Source: Planctomycetota bacterium (GTDB lineage: Bacteria > Planctomycetota > UBA11346). Taken from it: a stretch of 43,030 nt of DNA. Location: positions 1-43,030 of the forward strand of contig REDX01000088.1 of assembly GCA_007695355.1 (NCBI GenBank), written 5' to 3'. Below are positions 8,506 to 17,425 of this stretch, one piece after another; the stretch's first letter is position 1, and each line of letters opens with the position of its first letter. The translations under genes and the position numbers were made by a program. The notes below the pieces were generated by a model. That model did not search any database, was not told the DNA's origin, and saw nothing but the letters and a program-made list of their open reading frames with translations.

Positions 8506-8913
8506 CTAATCCTTGCGCAGGCGGACGATATTATCTGCCGTCTCTGCCAAATAGACCTCGTAAAGCTCCATTCCACGACCCTTTAAGGCTGGCTCGAGGA
8601 CCTGCCAGATGCGCTGCGAGAGATTTTCCATGGTCGTCGGAACCACGCCCTCAAAGAGGGGAATGTCATTGAGGAACTGATGTTCACAGGGATCTGCAAC
8701 CAATTCATCAACCACTTCTTTGAGATCCATAACATTACAGAAGAAACCCCGATCGGCATCAAGCTGCCCACGCACCGTGATCTCCATGCGGTAATTGTGA
8801 CCATGGACATTTTCGCACATGCCAAAAGCACAGGCATTGTCCTGCACCGAAAGGGCCGGGTTGTGCAGGCGATGACTTGCAGAAAAGGTAAAGCCACGGG
8901 TGAGATAATGCAT
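8506..8913 (-). CDS. queD: 6-carboxy-5,6,7,8-tetrahydropterin synthase / 6-pyruvoyl-tetrahydropterin synthase family
   Basis: The family converts 7,8-dihydroneopterin triphosphate to 6-carboxytetrahydropterin (queuosine and preQ0 pathway) or 6-pyruvoyltetrahydropterin. The 135-residue sequence has the zinc ligands and catalytic Cys in order: FSASHRL (His14), then MCENVHGHNY with Cys33, His37 and His39. The C-x3-H-G-H spacing is that of QueD. PTTMENLS and the late ETADN Glu complete the site. A GAGGA sequence lies about 6 nt before the ATG. No other queuosine genes occur here, so the product cannot be fixed from context. Confidence 0.88.
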   Translation of the reverse strand: MHYLTRGFTFSASHRLHNPALSVQDNACAFGMCENVHGHNYRMEITVRGQLDADRGFFCNVMDLKEVVDELVADPCEHQFLNDIPLFEGVVPTTMENLSQRIWQVLEPALKGRGMELYEVYLAETADNIVRLRKD

Positions 8914-8987
8914 GGGAATCCTCAGTGAGTCTGCGGTGCAGTCCGCCGTTATGACGCCAGGGGTTTGAACCGGTTGAGCGCTAGAGC

Positions 8988-9788
8988 TTAGACCTCGACG
9001 TCTGCGGACAAGCCAGGAAAGGTACCCTGACAGAACTGCACCCCGCCATCAGTGCTCAGTTCTAACCAACGCCCCTCGGTCGCCTCCCAGTGGCCGCAGA
9101 GATGACAGTCAATGCCGCGTATACGATGATGCCACTGCTGGTGAATATGGCCGGCGATTAAGCTTTGTACGCCCCGTCCAGCAGCTTCCACTCGACGCGG
9201 ATCTAGCAGTCGCAGGGGGGGACCAATTTCAGCATTGCGCCTACCCTTGCGCTGGCTGCCAGCCCGCAACAGCCGCGCGATACGTTGATGCAAGGCAAAG
9301 GGCGCGCAGGCCTGCCAGGCACGAAACCACCAACTTTCCAATACCGAAGCAAAGAATCGATACCCCGGATCACGGACAAGGCGATCGCCGTGCACGATCC
9401 GCAAGCGTCGACCCTGGCACTCAATATCCAGGCGGCGGCGCAGCACCCTCCATGGAGCAGCTGCCTGGAGATGCGGACCCGCCACCAATTCGCGATTGCC
9501 AAGCACCAGGTGAAGATGCACCCCAGAGGCATGTAACCGATGCAATTGGACAAAAAGAGATTCATAGCTGCGGGTAAAGCTTTGATTGTCGAGCCAGTAA
9601 TCGAAGAGGTCTCCGAGAATGATCAGATGCTGTGGCGGCGCCAGCAACAAGCGATCCAAGAAGGCGGTGAAGGCGGAAACTTCTCCTACGCGCAAATGCA
9701 CATCCCCGCATACCACCGCCCACGGGCCCTGACTCAGCGCTCCGCTAGGGGTCAGCGGCAGCGGTAATGGGCTGGGTCGCAGCATCAT
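8988..9788 (-). CDS. LpxH-like calcineurin-type metallophosphoesterase
   Basis: This 266-residue enzyme has the binuclear metal motifs of the calcineurin fold: GDVH (Asp29, His31), GDLFDYW (Asp60), GNRE (Asn98), HGD (His133) and AGHIHQQWH. GNR in place of GNH and the HGDRLVRDPGYRFF stretch are typical of LpxH, UDP-2,3-diacylglucosamine pyrophosphatase of lipid A synthesis. The terminal acid is Glu rather than the usual Asp of GNRD. The first Met overlaps the upstream stop as ATGATG, so it is coupled to the membrane protein gene. An LpxH role fits a Gram-negative envelope, but other UDP-sugar or nucleotide substrates are possible. Confidence 0.82.
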   Translation of the reverse strand: MMLRPSPLPLPLTPSGALSQGPWAVVCGDVHLRVGEVSAFTAFLDRLLLAPPQHLIILGDLFDYWLDNQSFTRSYESLFVQLHRLHASGVHLHLVLGNRELVAGPHLQAAAPWRVLRRRLDIECQGRRLRIVHGDRLVRDPGYRFFASVLESWWFRAWQACAPFALHQRIARLLRAGSQRKGRRNAEIGPPLRLLDPRRVEAAGRGVQSLIAGHIHQQWHHRIRGIDCHLCGHWEATEGRWLELSTDGGVQFCQGTFPGLSADVEV

Positions 9789-11476
9789 GGGCGAGGATGA
9801 TCCCCATCTTCTTCGTCCCCCTCTTCGCCGTCTCCATCTCCGTCCCCTGGCAGATCTTCATCCATGGCCGCCCGGCGCAGGTCTTCGCTTGCGTCAGCCG
9901 TTTCGGCTTCTTGAGCCTCGGCAAGCCGGCGCTTCTTGGCCAAGGCCCGCCGATTTGCCCGCAATTTACGCAGGGGCTTTTTGTAATCATCAAGTCGGCG
10001 GCGATCTGCATCAATCATGCGCACTATAAAAATCAGCAAACTGGTAAAGACGATGAGAAATCCCACCTGCAAGAAGAGGGTGCTGATTTCCGTGCGTGGA
10101 GGTTCTGAGGAGAAGGAACCTGCAACGATAAACTTGAAATACACCGAGTCTGAAAGGGCGCGATCGGTATTGCGTAAACTCCCGCGATTGAAGACGAAAT
10201 CCTGGGTTACCTGTTGTCGCTGCACTTTTAAGAAGCGGCCGGTTGCGGATATCTGATCGCGGGGCTGCGGAAGTTCGACATCCGGCCCCACCACTATAGC
10301 AAGGTCGTACACTGCCGGTTGCGATGAAACCAAAGTATGGTCTCGGCCGTCGACTTGAATTACCCGCTCTTCGGGAACCAATGCCCACAGCCACATACGG
10401 ATAACCCGCTGCACACCAAATGGCCGATCCCGGGCCACCTCCCAGTCTTCCCAGGCACGCAGAACCTGCCCGCGCACGGTAACCGGATGCCCGCGGAAAT
10501 TTTCGGGCCCATGGTGCAGTTTCTGTTCATAGCGATTGGCATCAAGGGGATCATTATAAACGCCAGGTGTGGTGCGATCGGCGACGATCAGGCCCAAAAG
10601 ATAGTAGTAAGCCCGGCGTTCCAAGCGCAGAGACATATCATCAACATCGTCAAACACTGTCGGATCGAGGCGGAAGGGGCCTGTTCCAGGACGCTCGCCA
10701 ACGCCAAGACGCAGCAGCGAGGCCATATCAATGCCCGATCCCCCTTCGATCACCGTGCCGGTCTGGGCAGCCATGGTTGGGAGCAAAACCGTGGCACCCT
10801 CATCGTTGAGCACTGGCGTTGCCACCGTCCCCAGATAACGGCCCACCACATTGATCTCGGCGCCATAGGGAAGTTCGGCTGCCTGGCCGCTGGCAAGGAC
10901 TTGGAAATGCACCTGGGGAGCCGCCTCCACCAGCAGGCGCTGCCACTGCTCGACAACCTCCCCATCATTATCGGTAATTGCAAAGGGTAGAATCTCTACC
11001 ACTTGACCACTCATCGCCACCCGCGAACCGGCACGAATGCTAAACCCGGGATCCATGGCAATGCGGCCAATGTCACTAGGCCCCACCCGCATCGGGATGG
11101 GCTGCCGCGCCGCATCCCGTGTCAATTGCCGCTGCGCCCAACCAACCAACACCGGCAAGGGTTGCCCGAAAATCCGATCGGGCCGCTCTAAATACTCAGC
11201 AATGGCCACTTCCACCGCGCTTATATCAGACTGAGAAACACGGTTCTCAAGGGCCGCTAATTTCGGGTAGGGCATTTCCCGCAAGCCAATGGGATCGCCA
11301 AATTCCACCTCATCCTGCTGGCTCCAGGAATCCGGCCAAAAGCCGAAGAGGACAACGGCAAAGGCAAAAGCAATCATCATGACGAGAATCGTCTCGCGGC
11401 GCCCCATAAAGGGTCGCGGCACCTGATTGCGCGTCACCAGGCGGTCATCGGATGGCTGATGGGGATTAATCGGCAT
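9785..11476 (-). CDS. Two-helix membrane protein with large extracytoplasmic region and acidic tail
   Basis: This 563-residue protein has a transmembrane helix near residues 29-50 (ILVMMIAFAFAVVLFGF), about 415 residues outside the membrane, a second helix at about 468-488 and a basic, then strongly acidic cytoplasmic tail (GDGDGDGEEGDEEDGD). Repeated short segments such as HPVTVRGQVLRAW and QISATGRFLKV look like small OB/beta-barrel modules. I associate this layout with uncharacterised planctomycete membrane proteins. The stop overlaps the LpxH-like gene. A role in envelope assembly is inferred only from that coupling. There is no clear ribosome-binding site, so a later Met (residue 24) could be the real start. 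Confidence 0.75.
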   Translation of the reverse strand: MPINPHQPSDDRLVTRNQVPRPFMGRRETILVMMIAFAFAVVLFGFWPDSWSQQDEVEFGDPIGLREMPYPKLAALENRVSQSDISAVEVAIAEYLERPDRIFGQPLPVLVGWAQRQLTRDAARQPIPMRVGPSDIGRIAMDPGFSIRAGSRVAMSGQVVEILPFAITDNDGEVVEQWQRLLVEAAPQVHFQVLASGQAAELPYGAEINVVGRYLGTVATPVLNDEGATVLLPTMAAQTGTVIEGGSGIDMASLLRLGVGERPGTGPFRLDPTVFDDVDDMSLRLERRAYYYLLGLIVADRTTPGVYNDPLDANRYEQKLHHGPENFRGHPVTVRGQVLRAWEDWEVARDRPFGVQRVIRMWLWALVPEERVIQVDGRDHTLVSSQPAVYDLAIVVGPDVELPQPRDQISATGRFLKVQRQQVTQDFVFNRGSLRNTDRALSDSVYFKFIVAGSFSSEPPRTEISTLFLQVGFLIVFTSLLIFIVRMIDADRRRLDDYKKPLRKLRANRRALAKKRRLAEAQEAETADASEDLRRAAMDEDLPGDGDGDGEEGDEEDGDHPRP

Positions 11477-11948
11477 GGTGGCACTTTCAACGACTGCAAG
11501 CAGGGACCCAAAGCAAGGCCCTTTGAGTGCTGGGATGATATGGAATTTACGCTAGTGCCAACGCGCAAGCAGGGGCCCGGGTTCAGTGCACCGAACACCC
11601 GTCTCAGGCCTATCGAGTTGACAGACGATACTTTGACCCAAGCCTCCAATAGGATGGCGGGAATAGGCCGGGAATGGCCGGGCAAGCTGTAGCCGCAGAA
11701 AAGCAGGCCTGGAGCTAAGCGGGGATGAGAAACCTGCCCACGCTCAGCGCAGAGGCGAGAGATCCGGGCGGGGCAAAGCGTGCTGGGAAAAAGAATGCCC
11801 GCTTCACGGGGCATGCTTTTCGCTCAAAACACAGCCTTTCGGAGAATATTTGCTCGCCGATACAGACCCAGGGACAAGCTTTACGCCGCCCTGCAGACAA
11901 GCCCAGGTCCGAGCTTGCGTGGCTGAGATACAGCGATCATAATCAAGC
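11477..11948. other. 472-bp divergent intergenic region
   Basis: It separates the minus-strand membrane protein from the plus-strand coiled-coil gene. Track ORFs here have no family features or start signals. Two similar short segments, GCAAGCAGGGACCC near 11504 and GCAAGCAGGGGCCC near 11566, repeat, and one hairpin occurs near 11790-11820. It must hold promoters for both directions; I cannot point to a convincing -35/-10 pair. Confidence 0.5.
11790..11820. terminator. Hairpin flanked by A and T runs (possible terminator)
   Basis: ATGCCC and GGGCAT form a 6-bp stem around an 8-nt loop, with an A-rich run before (GGAAAAAGA) and CTTTT after. The shape is that of a weak bidirectional intrinsic terminator. 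It is odd in a divergent region unless a small RNA is transcribed here. Confidence 0.35.
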
Positions 11949-12680
11949 ATGGCTTTTAAAGACTGGACCCGTTTTTTCCGGCGCAGCGAAACCGACCTGC
12001 AACCCCTGGCTTCTGATCAGGATGCAGCGGGGGCAGAGACGCCGCGCAGCAGCGCTGGCGAACCTGATCGCGAGCAGCAACTTTCCCGCACGGCCCTGAT
12101 GAAAGAGCTTGAACAGGGCTTCCATCAGGTGGGACGGGTGGTGGAACGGTTTGACGAACACCTCGGCACCACCAATCGACTGATGGAATCGGTGGCAGCA
12201 GAGCAAGAACGCTTGCCTGCCCTGATCACCGAACTCACCGCTGCCGCTTCAGCCAGTCGCCACGCCCATGAAGCGGTGGCGCAAACCCTGAGCAGTCGCG
12301 ATGAGGCCAATCAAAAGCTGCTGGCCCACCTCGGCACCCTCAGCGATAGCTTTGAACTAGAGCGAGACCAGCATCGCGCCCAGTTGGCTTTGGTCCTGCG
12401 ACTCCAGAGGGGAAGCCGGCGTGTACTGATTCTCCTGCTCCTTTTCTCGTTTCTCCTTATCAGCATTTTACTCATGCTGGTCCTCATCCTTGCCCTGCGT
12501 CCAGATCTCATTGGCAGCGATCGCATCGCTAACCCCTGGCTGACCTCCTCCAATGCGGCACAGGTCGAAGTTCAGCCCCTGAATTCTAGCATTCGCGCCG
12601 CCGCAATGAGCCCCGAACCGGCGATTCAGGCAACCGCCAAGGAACTACTCGAACAGACAAGCCCGGAAGCAGCAGAATAA
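11949..12680 (+). CDS. Coiled-coil protein with one C-proximal transmembrane helix
   Basis: This 243-residue protein has no family I recognise. Residues 1-45 are polar and probably disordered. Residues 45-155 are helical and coiled-coil-like (LMKELEQGFHQVGRVVERFDEHL), and a strong hydrophobic helix spans about 159-183 (RRVLILLLLFSFLLISIL). There is no signal peptide, so the coiled coil should be cytoplasmic with a short extracytoplasmic tail. It ends 1 nt before the DUF2237 gene. The pattern recalls methyl-accepting or polymer-tethering proteins, but no HAMP or signalling motif is present. Confidence 0.75.
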   Translation: MAFKDWTRFFRRSETDLQPLASDQDAAGAETPRSSAGEPDREQQLSRTALMKELEQGFHQVGRVVERFDEHLGTTNRLMESVAAEQERLPALITELTAAASASRHAHEAVAQTLSSRDEANQKLLAHLGTLSDSFELERDQHRAQLALVLRLQRGSRRVLILLLLFSFLLISILLMLVLILALRPDLIGSDRIANPWLTSSNAAQVEVQPLNSSIRAAAMSPEPAIQATAKELLEQTSPEAAE

Positions 12681-12681
12681 T

Positions 12682-13080
12682 ATGGCCAAAACCACCGCCA
12701 AGAATGTCCTTGGCAAGCCCCTCCAACCCTGTTGTTTTGACCCCCTCACCGGCTTTTATCGAGATGGCCACTGTAATACCGGAGCCGAAGACCGGGGGCT
12801 GCATCTGGTTTGCGTAGAGGTTACCGATGATTTCCTCGAATTCTCCGCCCGTGCCGGCAACGACCTCATTACCCCGCGTCCGGAATACGGCTTTCCCGGG
12901 CTACGCGAAGGTGACTGCTGGTGCCTCTGCGTTCTACGCTGGAAAGAAGCCCTAGAAGCTGGGGTAGCGCCGCAGGTGAAGCTTTCAGCCACCCACATCT
13001 CGTCCCTCGAATTCGTTAGCTTGGCCCAACTCCAAGCCATGGCCTTGGACGAGGATGACGAAGATCTGGCCGACAACTAA
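12682..13080 (+). CDS. DUF2237 family protein
   Basis: The 132-residue sequence follows the DUF2237 pattern closely: NVLGKPLQPCCFDPLTGFYR, then CNTGAEDRGLH, VTDDFLEFSARAGNDL, TPRPEYGFPGLREGDCWCLC and a closing WKEALEAGVAPQVKLSATH. The conserved Cys, Asp and Pro residues are in place. The family is widespread in bacteria and its biochemical role is, to my knowledge, not established. The start is 1 nt after the preceding stop and 90 nt before topA. The acidic C-terminus (DEDDEDLADN) is not part of the family core. Confidence 0.9.
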   Translation: MAKTTAKNVLGKPLQPCCFDPLTGFYRDGHCNTGAEDRGLHLVCVEVTDDFLEFSARAGNDLITPRPEYGFPGLREGDCWCLCVLRWKEALEAGVAPQVKLSATHISSLEFVSLAQLQAMALDEDDEDLADN

Positions 13081-13170
13081 TTTATTAATCTTATCGCCGT
13101 CCCGCCCCCTGTGAGCCCTACGCGCACTCGCAGCACGGGGCGTGGCCGCTATCCATCTTGAGCTTACCAC

Positions 13171-15162
13171 ATGCACCTGGTTGTTGTCGAATCGCCCAAT
13201 AAGGTCGCCAAAATACGAGCCATTCTCGGCCGCGATTACGAAGTGGCCGCGAGTTCTGGTCATGTTGCCGATCTTCCTGCCCGCGGCGATCTCGCGGTTG
13301 AATTTCGCGATGGACAGGTGATCCCACGATACGAACCGCTAGAACGATCCAGCCGCGCCATTAGCCATTTGCGCCAGTTGGCCAAACGGGCCGAAAGCAT
13401 TATTCTCGCTACCGATCCCGATCGCGAAGGGGAGGCGATTGCCTGGCATGTCCTGCGCCTGATGGAAACGCAGCGGCCGGTGCAACGGGTGGTTTTCAAT
13501 GCCGTCACCGAAACTGCCATACGCAAGGCCATGGCCCAACCGCGGCAGCTGGATCAGGGCCTGGTGGATGCGCAGCAGGCGCGGCGGGTCCTGGACCGGG
13601 TGGTTGGCTGGGTGGTTTCCCCCACCCTGCGCCGGGGTTGCAAAAATCCTCAAGCGAAAAGCGCCGGGCGAGTCCAATCAGCGGCCCTGCGGCTGGTCTG
13701 CGAGCGCGAGCGCGAAATCAACAGCCACGCTACCGCCGTCTTTTTCGCCATCGATGCCTTGGTTACCCTGCCGGAAAGCGGAAATGCCCAGGTATGGGTG
13801 CGGCTGAGTCGCTGGAAGGGCGAAGAGCTGGGACACCGACTCGATTCCTTGGAATTGGCCGAACGCACCCTTCGCTGGTGCCGCAATCAGCCCTGGAAGG
13901 TGGCCAATTACCAGCAACGTATCCAGCGCCGCCGCCCACCCCCACCCTTTACCACCGCCACCGTTCAGCAAGCCGCTTCGGTGCGTCTGCGGATGAATCC
14001 CAAGGCCACCATGGCCACCCTGCAAAAACTCTTTGAACAGGGCCACATTACCTATCACCGTACGGACTCCACCGCCCTGGACCCTGAGGCAGTGACCCAG
14101 GCGCGAGAGATTATCCGCGAGCGATTTGGCCCAGCTCTCTTACCGGCACAGCCGGTGCTTCACCAAACCAAAGGGGCAAATACTCAAGAAGCCCACGAGG
14201 CCATTCGCCCCACCCACCCCGAACAAGGCCCAGACCTGCGTAGCGCCGGTGACGGCGCCGCCCTCTACCGCCTCATCTGGGAGCGCTTTATCGCCTGCCA
14301 AATGGCCGATGGCAGCGATGAAGTTTCCACCATCGATATTGCCGTAGCCCCGGATGGCTGGACCGATGAGCAGGGCCAGGTTTCAGCGGTGGGCGTTTTT
14401 AGCGCCAAGGTCACGCGGGTGATTGAGGCTGGCTGGCGACAGTTGGGAGATGACAGCACCGACGAGCCGGCCAAGCGCCGACGCTCAACGGCCAAGGACG
14501 ATGACGACGACGAATCACCAAAGAATTCCCATATCCCCCCGGCCAAGGCCGGCGACCCGGCCCTGCCCGAAGATATGCGCTCGAGCGAACGCAAAACCAA
14601 GGCCCCAGCCCGCTATACCCAGGCGAGTCTCATCAAACGATTAGAAAAAGAGGGTATTGGGCGGCCCAGTACCTACGCCACCATTATGACCACCCTGCTA
14701 GACCGCAATTATGTGGTGGAAAAGCAGCGCAAACTCCAGGCCAGCGAACTAGGAATGACGGTTACCGATTACCTAGTTCATCACTTTGTCGGCGACTTTA
14801 TCGACCTCGCCTACACTGCCAGATTGGAAGCAGCCCTTGATGCCGTTGCCCGGGGCGAGCGGATTTGGCATCAGGTAGTAACCGTTGCCGCCGAACGGGT
14901 GCGCGATGCCGCCCGCCTGGCTGGACTCTGGTACGACCCTCTCGCTGGTGGGGCACCAGCCGCAGGGCTGCCAGACTGTCCAAACCCCTGCCCCCTCTGC
15001 GCTGCCAGCATGGTTGCCCGCAATGGCCCCTATGGCCCCTTCTACGCCTGCAGCGTCCGCAGCTGCCCCGGCATCTTGGATGCCCAGGGTAAGCCCAATC
15101 GCAAAACCCGTGAACTACTGAACAAGCGCAGCCGCAAAAAACCGCCGAAGGACAATTCTTAG
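13171..15162 (+). CDS. topA: DNA topoisomerase I (type IA)
   Basis: Topoisomerase I relaxes negative supercoils through a transient 5'-phosphotyrosine link. The 663-residue protein starts with the TOPRIM domain (VVVESPNKVAKI with Glu7; ATDPDREGEAIAWH with Asp82, Asp84 and Glu86). The catalytic Tyr295 lies in ITYHRTDST. A basic/acidic insert (KRRRSTAKDDDDDE) interrupts the core near residue 435, before the conserved RYTQASLIKRLEKEGIGRPSTYA block. There is only one C-terminal zinc-ribbon-like unit (CPLC with a later C-x4-C), so the enzyme is shorter than the 865-residue E. coli protein. It ends in a basic KKPPKDNS tail. Confidence 0.95.
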   Translation: MHLVVVESPNKVAKIRAILGRDYEVAASSGHVADLPARGDLAVEFRDGQVIPRYEPLERSSRAISHLRQLAKRAESIILATDPDREGEAIAWHVLRLMETQRPVQRVVFNAVTETAIRKAMAQPRQLDQGLVDAQQARRVLDRVVGWVVSPTLRRGCKNPQAKSAGRVQSAALRLVCEREREINSHATAVFFAIDALVTLPESGNAQVWVRLSRWKGEELGHRLDSLELAERTLRWCRNQPWKVANYQQRIQRRRPPPPFTTATVQQAASVRLRMNPKATMATLQKLFEQGHITYHRTDSTALDPEAVTQAREIIRERFGPALLPAQPVLHQTKGANTQEAHEAIRPTHPEQGPDLRSAGDGAALYRLIWERFIACQMADGSDEVSTIDIAVAPDGWTDEQGQVSAVGVFSAKVTRVIEAGWRQLGDDSTDEPAKRRRSTAKDDDDDESPKNSHIPPAKAGDPALPEDMRSSERKTKAPARYTQASLIKRLEKEGIGRPSTYATIMTTLLDRNYVVEKQRKLQASELGMTVTDYLVHHFVGDFIDLAYTARLEAALDAVARGERIWHQVVTVAAERVRDAARLAGLWYDPLAGGAPAAGLPDCPNPCPLCAASMVARNGPYGPFYACSVRSCPGILDAQGKPNRKTRELLNKRSRKKPPKDNS

Positions 15163-15268
15163 GACAGCACTGGCAGCGAGCGGAGTGAAGCGCGCAAAGC
15201 AAATGCCGACAGACGAGCAGCGCTTAATGACGATCATCAGCTAAAGATCCTCGACCCTCATTCGCTGC

Positions 15269-17425
15269 TCAATCTTCGTCGTTCCCAAGTATGCGGATAA
15301 CCATAACCGTAAGATCGTCATTGACCACGCCGTCAGATTCTTCGGCAATATCGCCCAACACCGCCTGGATTTGCAGATGGGGATCTAGGTTCATATGGGC
15401 AAAGAAGCTGCAGCGAACCAACATTTCGCCAAGCTCTTCACCGTTTTCATCCATGGTTTCGGTAATGCCATCGGTGTAGATGGCGAGCACATCTCCGGGA
15501 ACCAAGGTGTAGTGCTCGCTGTGCATTTGCTTACGAAAGGTTTCCGAGCGGACAATACCAATTCCCATACCGTGCTTACCGATTTCGCGGATCGGTTCGG
15601 CTTGATGAGCATTCAAACAAATGGTTGGGTGATGGCCAGAGCAGACGCACTCAAGATCAACGGTTTCTCCAGAGGTGTCAATAATACCGGAAAATGCGGT
15701 GAAAAACTTGCCGCTAGGCAGGCATTCGCGCATATAGTCGTTGAGCTCACAAATAATATCTTCAAGGCTCAATTCTGCGGCCCGACGGAGAATGATTTTG
15801 AGCGAGTTGACAATGGAGGAGACAATCAGGGCAGCCTGTACGCCATGGCCCGAAACATCACCAACCATAAAAAAGAATCGCTCGTCACCCAACTTAACCA
15901 CCTGGTAAAAATCCCCGCCAATGCTGGTGTAGGGCCGGTATTCGATGGCCAGGTCGATATCTTTCAGCGCCGGAATGCCGCCGAGGAGGTGCCCCTGCAC
16001 CGCCCCAGCCTTTTGCATGTCCTCGGCCCATTCGTCGTCATCGACATTGCCCCCGGGGCTCTGCTCTTCGTCCTCATCGCCGGGAAGTTCATCAAAGCTA
16101 TAATCATCATCATCAAGCCCGCTCTCATCCCCCTCTCGAGGTTCAAGGGCCTTTCCCGGGCCCTGGTGAGCGCCAGTGGCGATTTTATCCGCCACCAAGG
16201 AGATGCTGCGCAAACTGGAAACCAAGGATTCAATCGCTTCTTGGGAGAGCTGACTGCTGGATACCACCGGCACGCTCGAGCCCACCCCGCCAGAGGCTTC
16301 CTGCTTGCGACGCAATTCGCCAGTATCGATATCATCGCGCATGCTGATCAGGCAATTATAGATTTCCTGATTGCTTGGCCCGCCACGACTCGCCGCCTCA
16401 ACGGCAAGAACATCGCGCAGGTCGTAAAGGGCCTGGAGAAGCGCTTCAGAGGATTCAGGGATGCGATGCTGGGGACTATGGGCGATGAGCTGCTGCTCGA
16501 GCGCTTGCTCGCTCAAGGCATGGGCGCTTTGAATGTCGCGCACCGCCTCCGCCACCAGAGCCTGGGCCCGGCCGCTATGGGGCAGGGCCAAGGCAGGCAA
16601 AGTACCAATGCCTGTCCCTGGCCCTGCCGCTGGTTGGACTGGCGCCATGCCTGGTTGCACCCCCTGCCCAGCAGCCGGCACAGCCCCCCCCGCACTGGGA
16701 ACCACCGGCATCGTTCCTCCCTGCGCTACGACGTAGGCCACATGCCCCGGCGGCACCGCGACGGGAGCGGTTCCCGGCTCTGCCATGGGCACCGGAGCCT
16801 TATGGGCATCGGCCATAATCCCCGCTTGGGTCTGGCGAATGCCGCTGCCATGACCGGTTTCCACCACTTCTTCCGGCGGCGGCTCGCGCAGGCCCAAATC
16901 CACCTCGAGGGCTTCCAATTTGGGCATGGTATGGGGCGAATTTTCAGGGTTCTGTGCAAGCTCTTGGGCTATCCGACGGAGAAAATGCCCGCTTCGTGCC
17001 GCCATCTCACTGCTTATAGATTCGCTAGCGCGACGCTCACAGGGATTAAACCAACGACCTTCTTCGGTGAATAGGGTAAAACGGGGATCCCTGCCCTGAT
17101 CCTCTTCAAGCCAAAGTAACCAACGCTGTGCATACAGTTGAATCGGTGAACGGGTGCGGCCACCGCGCCAATGCTCATGGCTGCGGAAATGTTCGCGTAT
17201 GGTGTCTTCAAGATCAAAGGGTGCTGAGACGAGCTCTCCATTGAAGGGGTCTATCCAGTACAAACCATCAAAGGTCATGAGGCGAAATAGCGGATGACCG
17301 CCAATCGCCACTTCAAGACGCTGCCAAGCCTCATCAACCACCTCTTCGGGCTGAATCTCCGTAAAGTCCGGCTCTACCGGGAGCTGATCATTATCTTTTT
17401 TGCGACCCCAAGAAAACAGTGCCAT
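15269..17425 (-). CDS. SpoIIE/RsbU-type PP2C serine phosphatase with N-terminal unknown domain
   Basis: I start this 718-residue protein at the ATG at 17425 (MALFSWGRKK), which has a GGAGG site and overlaps the upstream stop as TAATG. Order: an N-terminal domain (about 10-165, GHPLFRLMTFDGLYWIDPFNG) I do not recognise, a Pro/Ala/Gly-rich linker (about 195-275), a helical part, an acidic stretch (DDDDYSFDELPGDEDEEQ), then the PP2C-type domain from about 485. That domain keeps its metal and catalytic motifs: SIGGDFYQV, GDVSGHGVQAAL, CSGHHP, IYTDGITE and VNDDLTV. Such enzymes dephosphorylate anti-anti-sigma-like partners. No receiver, GAF or HAMP domain is visible. Confidence 0.92.
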   Translation of the reverse strand: MALFSWGRKKDNDQLPVEPDFTEIQPEEVVDEAWQRLEVAIGGHPLFRLMTFDGLYWIDPFNGELVSAPFDLEDTIREHFRSHEHWRGGRTRSPIQLYAQRWLLWLEEDQGRDPRFTLFTEEGRWFNPCERRASESISSEMAARSGHFLRRIAQELAQNPENSPHTMPKLEALEVDLGLREPPPEEVVETGHGSGIRQTQAGIMADAHKAPVPMAEPGTAPVAVPPGHVAYVVAQGGTMPVVPSAGGAVPAAGQGVQPGMAPVQPAAGPGTGIGTLPALALPHSGRAQALVAEAVRDIQSAHALSEQALEQQLIAHSPQHRIPESSEALLQALYDLRDVLAVEAASRGGPSNQEIYNCLISMRDDIDTGELRRKQEASGGVGSSVPVVSSSQLSQEAIESLVSSLRSISLVADKIATGAHQGPGKALEPREGDESGLDDDDYSFDELPGDEDEEQSPGGNVDDDEWAEDMQKAGAVQGHLLGGIPALKDIDLAIEYRPYTSIGGDFYQVVKLGDERFFFMVGDVSGHGVQAALIVSSIVNSLKIILRRAAELSLEDIICELNDYMRECLPSGKFFTAFSGIIDTSGETVDLECVCSGHHPTICLNAHQAEPIREIGKHGMGIGIVRSETFRKQMHSEHYTLVPGDVLAIYTDGITETMDENGEELGEMLVRCSFFAHMNLDPHLQIQAVLGDIAEESDGVVNDDLTVMVIRILGNDED

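Noticed and set aside
10337-10990. 217-residue plus-strand ORF
   Set aside because: Antisense to the 563-residue membrane protein; no domain, no ribosome-binding site.
11434-11814. 126-residue minus-strand ORF in the intergenic region
   Set aside because: Overlaps the start of the membrane protein gene, low-complexity composition, no start signal.
15395-17074. 559-residue plus-strand ORF
   Set aside because: It is fully antisense to the SpoIIE phosphatase gene, whose motifs are complete; the ORF itself shows no family motif and results from GC-rich codon bias.
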